This document shows positions 59,134 through 64,000 of a DNA stretch of 64,000 bases, in pieces. The translations under genes were made by a program, and so were the position numbers. Source of the DNA: CAZQGO01 sp964593065 (GTDB lineage: Bacteria > Oederibacteriota > JAAXVQ01); assembly GCA_964593065.1 (NCBI GenBank), contig CAZQGO010000006.1, positions 61,694 through 125,693 of the forward strand. Reading direction: 5' to 3'. Each line of letters opens with the position of its first letter. The first letter of the stretch is position 1. Under the pieces are notes generated by a model. It was not told the DNA's origin. It made no database searches and saw nothing but the letters and a program-made list of their open reading frames with translations.

Positions 59134-60567
59134 ATGGAGCCTGTCAAGTTCGGAACCGACGGCTGGCGCGCCGTCATCGCGGACGACTACACGGTCGAAA
59201 ATCTCCGGCGGGTGGCGCAGGCCACGGCCCGCTACTTCCTGGGCCTGAAACGCCGGGACCGGCGCATCCTGGTCGGCTACGACCGGCGGTTTCTGTCGGA
59301 ATATTACGCGGCCCGGACCGCGGAAGTGCTGTGCGGCAACGGCCTGCCCGTGCTCTTCAGCCGCGCCGCCACGCCGACGCCCGCCTTATCCTGGGGCATC
59401 CGGCATTTCCGGACCGCGGGCGCCGTGGTCATCACCTCCTCCCATAATCCCTCCGAGTACAATGGTTTCAAGATCAAGTCCGATTTCGGCGGCTCGGCCC
59501 TGCCCGAAACCACCCACAAGATCGAGACCCTGCTGGACCGGAGCCGGCCGCGGATCCTGCCCGAGGCCGAGGCCCGGAGCCGGGGCCTGCTGCGCGACAT
59601 CGACCTGGACGCGGCCTACCTGGACAAGATCACCTCCTACGTGGACCTCCACGCCATCCGCAGCTATCCTCAGACCGTGGTCTACGACGCCATGTTCGGT
59701 TCCGGCGGCGGTTACCTGGAGCGGGCCTTGAACTGGAAACGGCGCGAACCCCTGCGCTGCCGGGTCATTCCCCTCCACGCCCAGCGGGATCCCCTGTTCG
59801 GCGGGCTGTTCCCCGAGCCCATCGCCGCCAATCTGGGCGAATTGATGACGACCGTGCGCCGGCACCGGGCCCGCCTGGGCCTGGCCGTGGACGGCGACGC
59901 GGACCGGGTCGGCTTGGTGGACGACCGCGGGCGCTACGTCACCTCGCATAAAATCCTGGCCCTGCTCCTGCGGCATTTCGTCCGCAACCGCGGGGAGCGC
60001 GGCCCCGTGGCCAAGACCATTTCCGGGACGTTCCTGATCGACCGCATGTGCCGGGACTACGGCCTGCCCCTGCGCGAGACGCCCGTGGGCTTCAAACACC
60101 TGGGGGAGCTGATCCTGAAGCGGAATTACATGCTCGGCGGCGAAGAGTCCGGCGGCATGGGGTTCCACCATTACCTGCCCGAACGGGACGGCGTGCTGGC
60201 CTGCCTGCTGCTGCTGGAAATGACGGCCAAGGAACGCCGGACCGTTTCCTCCCTGATCGCGGAACTCACGCGCCGCTTCGGCCCCTTCCATTACCAGCGC
60301 CTGGACGCGAAATTTCCCCTCGCGCGCCGCAAGGACCTGCTGCTGGGCCTGGGCCTGAAACCCCCGCTGGTTTTGGACGGCGCGGACGTCAGGGAAGTCG
60401 TCGATTTCGACGGCGTGAAATTCATCCTGGCCGACGGTTCCTGGCTGCTGATCCGCCCGTCCGGGACCGAGCCGCTGGTGCGGATCTACGCCGAGTCGCC
60501 CCAACGCGAACGCGTGGCGCGGCTCCTGGCCGAAGGGAAAAAAATCGTCTCTCATTACGCCCGCTAA
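59134..60567 (+). CDS. Phosphomannomutase/phosphoglucomutase (alpha-D-phosphohexomutase)
   Basis: A 477-residue phosphohexomutase. FGTDGWRAVIADDYT starts domain 1. TSSHNPSEYNG (101-111) carries the phosphoserine, Ser103. DGDADR at 253-258 binds Mg. GEESGGMGF recognises the sugar hydroxyls, and RPSGTEPLVRIYAE binds the phosphate in domain 4. All four loops are complete, so it should be active. It makes the hexose-1-phosphate used by the nucleotidyltransferase just upstream. GGAGG precedes ATG 59134. Confidence 0.9.
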   Translation: MEPVKFGTDGWRAVIADDYTVENLRRVAQATARYFLGLKRRDRRILVGYDRRFLSEYYAARTAEVLCGNGLPVLFSRAATPTPALSWGIRHFRTAGAVVITSSHNPSEYNGFKIKSDFGGSALPETTHKIETLLDRSRPRILPEAEARSRGLLRDIDLDAAYLDKITSYVDLHAIRSYPQTVVYDAMFGSGGGYLERALNWKRREPLRCRVIPLHAQRDPLFGGLFPEPIAANLGELMTTVRRHRARLGLAVDGDADRVGLVDDRGRYVTSHKILALLLRHFVRNRGERGPVAKTISGTFLIDRMCRDYGLPLRETPVGFKHLGELILKRNYMLGGEESGGMGFHHYLPERDGVLACLLLLEMTAKERRTVSSLIAELTRRFGPFHYQRLDAKFPLARRKDLLLGLGLKPPLVLDGADVREVVDFDGVKFILADGSWLLIRPSGTEPLVRIYAESPQRERVARLLAEGKKIVSHYAR

Positions 60568-60623
60568 GGACCGGGGCGTCCGCCCCGGCGCCCGGGCACA
60601 CCGTTGACAGGAAAGGAAGCGAC

Positions 60624-62018
60624 GTGTCGTCTGAGCGCAAGCACGGAGACTGGCAGGAGGCCGCCGCCGCGGCCCTGGAGATCCTGAACTCCGCGGGCTG
60701 GGATTTCGCGGAGGTCTACATCGAGGAGAACCGCGCCACGCGGCTCAAGCTCGAGGACGGACGCCTGGACCAGGTGGCGGCCGGCGGGGAATTCGGCGCG
60801 GGCCTGCGCCTGGTGCGCGGCCCGCTGACGGCCTACGCCAGCACCACGGACGTCACGCCCGCAGGCCTGCGGGCCCAGGCGCGCCTGCTGGCGCAGGCGG
60901 CAGGCGCCGGGAAAGCCGTGACGCTGCGCCCGGCGGCGGTCGCGTCGCACGCCGTGGAACGCACACCGTCCGGCGTGCCCTTGGAGGAACGCCTCGCGGT
61001 CGCCTCGGCCGCCGAGCGCGCGGCCCGCGGCGCGTCCGCACGCATCCGGCAGGTGACGGTCTGGCTCACGGGCTTTGAACAGCGGGTCGGCATCGGGCGC
61101 TCGGACGGCGACTGGCGGGAGGATGAGCGCGTGCAAGTGGCGCTGCGGGTGAACGCCGTGGCCGCCGACGGGCGGGAACTGCAGACCGGGTTCGAATCCG
61201 CGGGCGGCTCTTTGGGTTGGGAGTTTTTCCAAACACACGACCCGGCGGAGGTGGGCCGGCTGGCCGGGCAGCGGGCCGAACGCCTGCTGGCCGCCCGGCC
61301 CGCGCCGAGCGGAAGCATGACCGTGGTGCTGGCCGCCGAAGCCGGCGGCACCATGATCCACGAAGCCATCGGGCACGCCCTGGAAGCGGACCTGGTCCAG
61401 AAAGGCCTTTCGCCTTTCGGCAATCTGGTCGGCGAGCAGGTGGCCTCGGAACTGGTCAGCGTGGCGGATGACGCCACCCTGCCCGGCTGGCGCGGTTCCT
61501 TCGGCTGCGACGACGAAGGCACTCCGGCGCAGCGGACCCTGCTGGTGGAGCGCGGGCGGCTGCGCGGGTTCCTGCACGATTTGGCCAGCGCGCGCCGCGC
61601 GGGCGCGGAGCCCACGGGCAACGGCCGGCGCCAGTCGTTTGCTTACGTCCCCATACCCCGCATGACCAACACCATGATCCTGCCCGGCTCCAGCGAGCCG
61701 GCGGACATCCTCCGTTCCGTGCCCCGGGGCCTGTACGTGGTGCGCATGGGCGGCGGGCAGGTGAACACGGTCAACGGCGACTTCGTGTTCGAGATCACCG
61801 AAGGCTATGTGTTGCGCGGCGGGGAAGTGGCCGAACCCGTGAGGGGTGCCACGCTCATCGGCAATGCCTTGGAGGTTTTGCGCGGCATCGACTTGGTGGG
61901 CACGGATCACGGCCAGGGCATCGGCACCTGCGGCAAAGACGGACAGGGCGTGCCGGTGGCCGACGCGCAACCCACCCTGCGCATACCGGAAATCACCGTG
62001 GGCGCCAAGGGAAAATAA
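60624..62018 (+). CDS. tldD: TldD-type metalloprotease
   Basis: A 464-residue TldD/PmbA family protein. GTMIHEAIGHALEADLVQKG holds the HExxxH zinc motif (H246 to H251), which marks TldD, the catalytic subunit, rather than TldE. GNGRRQSFAYVPIPRMTNTM and the C-terminal GTCGKDGQGVPVADAQPTLR are conserved. TldD works with TldE/PmbA to degrade or trim unfolded peptides and antitoxins. No tldE gene follows; lexA is next, after its own promoter. GTG 60624 has AGGAAG upstream. A GC-rich hairpin (60571-60588) lies between it and the mutase gene. Confidence 0.92.
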   Translation: MSSERKHGDWQEAAAAALEILNSAGWDFAEVYIEENRATRLKLEDGRLDQVAAGGEFGAGLRLVRGPLTAYASTTDVTPAGLRAQARLLAQAAGAGKAVTLRPAAVASHAVERTPSGVPLEERLAVASAAERAARGASARIRQVTVWLTGFEQRVGIGRSDGDWREDERVQVALRVNAVAADGRELQTGFESAGGSLGWEFFQTHDPAEVGRLAGQRAERLLAARPAPSGSMTVVLAAEAGGTMIHEAIGHALEADLVQKGLSPFGNLVGEQVASELVSVADDATLPGWRGSFGCDDEGTPAQRTLLVERGRLRGFLHDLASARRAGAEPTGNGRRQSFAYVPIPRMTNTMILPGSSEPADILRSVPRGLYVVRMGGGQVNTVNGDFVFEITEGYVLRGGEVAEPVRGATLIGNALEVLRGIDLVGTDHGQGIGTCGKDGQGVPVADAQPTLRIPEITVGAKGK

Positions 62019-62031
62019 ATAAAAAAAAACA

Positions 62032-62060
62032 TTGACATGTATGCGAACAAATGGTAAACA
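62032..62060 (+). promoter_or_regulatory. lexA promoter
   Basis: TTGACA (62032-62037) is a perfect -35. TAAACA (62055-62060) is a reasonable -10 at 17-base spacing. It lies right after tldD and leaves a leader of about 250 bases before lexA. An SOS-box-like site fills the spacer. Confidence 0.75.
62045..62059. promoter_or_regulatory. SOS-box-like LexA operator 1
   Basis: GAAC, 7 bases, AAAC: one mismatch from GAACN7GAAC (read on the other strand, GTTCN7GTTC), the direct-repeat LexA box known from alphaproteobacteria. It overlaps the promoter spacer and -10, where a repressor would block RNA polymerase. Confidence 0.55.
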
Positions 62061-62065
62061 TTAGG

Positions 62066-62318
62066 TGAGTTGGAAATTTTTTTATGCTTAAGTTTCGCCA
62101 AACGTTCGCTTAAAATCAAGAAGGCCGGAACAGGGAAGAGAGATTTCCGGCCTGCTGCCTGAGGGTGAATGGATTTTGAGTTGCCTGTCCCGGGTGACAG
62201 GCCGGGCGGATCCATCCCCCTGGCAGGAATGCTGGCGCAAGGCACGGTGAGCCGTGCCCCGCCGGCCGAAAAGAAAAGAAGAGGATGGGATGAAAATAAT
62301 GAAAGGAGAGGATGCCTC
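62066..62318 (+). promoter_or_regulatory. Long lexA leader with hairpins
   Basis: About 250 untranslated bases. Hairpins: AGGCCGGAA (62122-62130) with 62145-62153, and GGCACGG (62241-62247) with 62252-62258. Neither has a T-run. An in-frame ATG at 62169 would extend LexA by 50 residues that look unrelated to the family, so I treat this as leader. Confidence 0.45.
62093..62107. promoter_or_regulatory. SOS-box-like LexA operator 2
   Basis: On the minus strand this reads GAAC, 7 bases, GAAA, again one mismatch from GAACN7GAAC. It lies about 30 bases into the predicted transcript and in the opposite orientation to operator 1. Both share GCGAACnnnTGG. Confidence 0.5.
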
Positions 62319-62921
62319 TTGGCCCTGACCAAGAAACAGAAAGCCATTCTGGATTTTGTCGAGGAACAAATTCGCGCCAACGGCTATGCGCCCACCCTGA
62401 GGGAAATCGGGGCCCACTTCGGGCTTTCCTCCGTGGCCACGGTCCACAAGCATCTCAAGACCCTGGCCGGCAAGGGCCGCTTGAGCCGCGAAGCCGGCCG
62501 GGCCCGCGCCGTGGAACTGGCGGCGCCCGCGCGCTCCGGCGTGGAGGTGCCGCTTTTGGGCCTGATTGCCGCCGGCTCGCCCATCGAGGCCCTGGAAAGC
62601 CCGGAAAGCATGGCCCTGCCCGAGGAAATGCTCGGCCGCGGCGAAACTTTCGTGCTCCGCGTCAAGGGCGACTCCATGGTCGAGGATCACATTTTGGACG
62701 GGGACTTCGTCATCGTGCAGCGCCAGGACCGGGCCGAGAACGGCGAGATCGTCGTGGCCCTGCTCGGGAACGAGGCCACGGTCAAGCGCTTCTACCGCGA
62801 GGCGGGCCGCGTCCGGCTGCAGCCCGCCAACGCCGCGCTGCAGCCGCTCTACGTGGCCGAGGATGACCTGCGCATCCAGGGCGTGGTCATCGGCATCCTG
62901 CGCAGGATGCAGAAACGGTGA
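62319..62921 (+). CDS. lexA: SOS repressor LexA
   Basis: A 200-residue LexA. The N-terminal winged helix (KKQKAILDFVEEQIRANGYA, TLREIGAHFGLSSVATVHKH) binds the SOS box. The cleavage bond is Ala85-Gly86 in GLIAAGSPIE. The catalytic dyad is Ser119 (KGDSM) and Lys156 (EATVKRF), the same numbers as in E. coli. TTG 62319 is chosen because AAGGAGAGG lies about 7 bases upstream and the protein then starts like its family. On DNA damage, RecA filaments trigger self-cleavage. Two operator-like sites at its own promoter predict autoregulation. Confidence 0.93.
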   Translation: MALTKKQKAILDFVEEQIRANGYAPTLREIGAHFGLSSVATVHKHLKTLAGKGRLSREAGRARAVELAAPARSGVEVPLLGLIAAGSPIEALESPESMALPEEMLGRGETFVLRVKGDSMVEDHILDGDFVIVQRQDRAENGEIVVALLGNEATVKRFYREAGRVRLQPANAALQPLYVAEDDLRIQGVVIGILRRMQKR

Positions 62922-62987
62922 ACGCGGGATTGATCCGGAAGGGGCGAACGCCGCGTTCGCCCTCCATTGCCACCGGGAGGTGAAGCC

Positions 62988-63335
62988 ATGAAACCCGTTG
63001 TTGCCGACCCGGCCCTGGTCGCCTACTGCGGCCTCTATTGCGGCGCCTGCGGCGCCTACCTGAAAGGACGCTGTCCCGGCTGCCACGAAAACGCCAAGGC
63101 CGCGTGGTGCAAAGTCAGGGCCTGTTGCCGGGAATACCACTACGCCAGCTGCGCGGACTGCCGGCAGGTGGGCGCCGTGGCGGAGTGCCGGAAGTTCAAC
63201 AACTTCATGTCCAAACTTTTCGGCCTGCTCTTCCGCTCGGACCGCGCCGCGGGCATCGCCCGGATCAAGGCCAAGGGCTATCCCGCCTTCGCGCAGCACA
63301 TGGCGGAGAGCAAACTGCACGCCATCCGGCGCTGA
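62988..63335 (+). CDS. DUF3795 family cysteine-rich protein
   Basis: A 115-residue protein of the DUF3795 type. YCGLYCGACGAYLKGRCPGC, CKVRACCREYHYASCADC and ECRKFNNFM give about a dozen cysteines in pairs, suggesting metal or cluster binding. The function is unknown; the family is common in anaerobes. GGGAGGTG precedes ATG 62988. It is 66 bases after lexA but has no sign of SOS control of its own. Confidence 0.8.
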   Translation: MKPVVADPALVAYCGLYCGACGAYLKGRCPGCHENAKAAWCKVRACCREYHYASCADCRQVGAVAECRKFNNFMSKLFGLLFRSDRAAGIARIKAKGYPAFAQHMAESKLHAIRR

Positions 63336-63339
63336 CGCC

Positions 63340-63403
63340 GCCTTCCCCTCCCCCCGCCCCACTTTCCCCACAAAGTGCGGTCCCCCCAGCGGGGGGAGGG
63401 GAG
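63340..63403. repeat. GC-rich palindromic repeat, left copy
   Basis: A pyrimidine/purine-biased stretch with CACTTT...AAAGTG and CCCCCC...GGGGGG inverted repeats next to each other. It resembles the repeats at 63475-63524 and 63905-63928, which flank the DUF559 gene. Confidence 0.55.
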
Positions 63404-63474
63404 AACATTTGACATCGGAAGAGTGTGTTTTATCTTTCGCTGAAAGATGCGGGTTCTATCCAAATGCCCGCCGC

Positions 63475-63524
63475 TTTTATCCCCTCCCCCTCGAGGGGGG
63501 AGGGTGAGGGAGAGGGTGATAAAA
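63475..63524. repeat. GC-rich palindromic repeat with TTTTATC/GATAAAA ends
   Basis: TTTTATC (63475-63481) and GATAAAA (63518-63524) are inverted terminal sequences. Between them is CCCTCCCCC-TCGA-GGGGGGAGGG, a near-perfect palindrome, then a GAGGGAGAGGGTG tail. The tail supplies the ribosome site of the DUF559 gene. Confidence 0.65.
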
Positions 63525-63893
63525 TTGAAATCCGCTTCCGTCCAGAAACTGACTCCGCTAGCCATAGATTTAAGAAAAAACGCCACAGACTCGGAACTCC
63601 TTTTGTGGCGTCACCTGCGCGGAAAACATTTCGAGGAAATGAAATTTAGAAAGCAACAACCGCTGGGGAAGTATATTGTCGATTTTGTAAGTTTGGAGAA
63701 TAAATTGGTCGTCGAGCTCGACGGCGGACAGCATGTCGCTTCAGCCGTAAAAGACCGGGAACGGGATCATTGGCTGCAGGAACAGGGCTTCACGGTTTTA
63801 CGGTTTTGGGACAACGAGGTACTGAGTAACGTCACAGGCGTTTTAAAGACAATCAAACACGCACTTGCACACCCTCCCCTGGCATCGCCTTGA
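63516..63893 (+). CDS. DUF559 endonuclease-like protein
   Basis: A 125-residue protein. LRKNATDSELLLWRHLRGKH, FRKQQPLGKYIVDFVSLENK, VVELDGGQH and FTVLRFWDNEVLSNVTGVLK are the whole DUF559 pattern, a PD-(D/E)xK / Vsr-like nuclease fold. D (IVDF), E and D (VVELDGGQH) fit the active site. GTG 63516 lies inside the upstream repeat; TTG 63525 is an equally good start. The G+C content is lower than in its neighbours (AT-rich codons such as AAA, ATA, TTA), suggesting transfer with the flanking repeats. Cellular role unknown. Confidence 0.82.
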   Translation: MIKLKSASVQKLTPLAIDLRKNATDSELLLWRHLRGKHFEEMKFRKQQPLGKYIVDFVSLENKLVVELDGGQHVASAVKDRERDHWLQEQGFTVLRFWDNEVLSNVTGVLKTIKHALAHPPLASP

Positions 63894-63928
63894 CGGCGAT
63901 GCCGTCCCCTCCCCTCGAGGGAGGGGGA
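63881..63928. repeat. Hairpin and GC-rich palindrome, right copy
   Basis: GGCATCGCC (63881-63889) pairs with GGCGATGCC (63895-63903), spanning the DUF559 stop. CCCCTCCC (63905-63912) then faces GGAGGGGG (63919-63926) around CTCGAG (63913-63918). The rest of the window to 64000 is pyrimidine-rich with CCCCTC motifs and no gene. Confidence 0.6.
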
Positions 63929-64000
63929 TTATTCTAGCTGGGAGGGCTTTGAGCCTTATCCCCTCGCCCCTCTGTGGAAGAACCTGTCACTCATCCCCTC

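Overview
The window is high-GC DNA from a Gram-negative-type bacterium. The evidence for an outer membrane is a TolC-type protein, heptosyltransferase-like GT9 enzymes, and Wzx/Wzy-type polysaccharide assembly. A run of exactly 100 N at 34812-34911 marks it as a draft, probably metagenome-assembled, scaffold. I cannot name the phylum from sequence alone. Gene content fits an uncultured, possibly anaerobic lineage: an HgcAB-like corrinoid/ferredoxin fusion, a DUF134/NifX-type pair, TypA, TldD, LexA and V4R-like proteins. I noticed no rRNA, tRNA, CRISPR array or transposase.

Region 1 (1-39.8 kb) is a very large surface-polysaccharide locus, all on the + strand, with many stop/start overlaps of 4-8 bases. 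It holds two Wzx-type flippases, three O-antigen polymerase/ligase-type proteins (one fused to a methyltransferase), and two polyprenyl-phosphate sugar-1-phosphate transferases. It also holds four GT-C type membrane glycosyltransferases or relatives, about eleven soluble GT2/GT4/GT9 glycosyltransferases, three sugar-nucleotide SDR enzymes, methyltransferases and an LPG-synthase-type membrane protein. A module is repeated twice: flippase, GT2, a conserved structured leader-like RNA element, a DUF4330 membrane protein, then a polymerase/ligase. The copies are at about 0.4-6.5 kb and 24.3-29.7 kb. The first RNA copy begins exactly where a consensus sigma-70 promoter would start transcription.

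Region 2 (39.8-45.2 kb) has a secreted protein of unknown function, a divergent metallophosphoesterase, and a two-gene unit of a CpaM-like methyltransferase and an HgcAB-like fusion. The fusion carries a mercury-methylation-type corrinoid domain, membrane helices and a ferredoxin in one chain. A small holin-like membrane protein follows. On the - strand are an isoprenylcysteine-methyltransferase-like protein and a NifX-type/DUF134 pair with a visible promoter and palindrome.

Region 3 (45.7-56.8 kb) has a TolC/adaptor/MacB export operon, two tandem V4R-like paralogues of equal length, a membrane-anchored HExxH peptidase, a small membrane protein ending in a strong terminator, an ABC-F ATPase, and convergent typA/bipA.

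Region 4 (57-64 kb) supplies sugar nucleotides (GalE-like epimerase, nucleotidyltransferase with C-terminal repeats, phosphohexomutase) that could feed region 1. TldD, lexA with two SOS-box-like operators, a DUF3795 protein and a DUF559 endonuclease-like gene embedded in GC-rich palindromic repeats follow. Two likely assembly or sequence errors matter for annotation: the N gap inside a GT9 gene is an uncollapsed 55-bp contig overlap, and a one-base frameshift splits a methyltransferase-GT2 fusion at about 23745.
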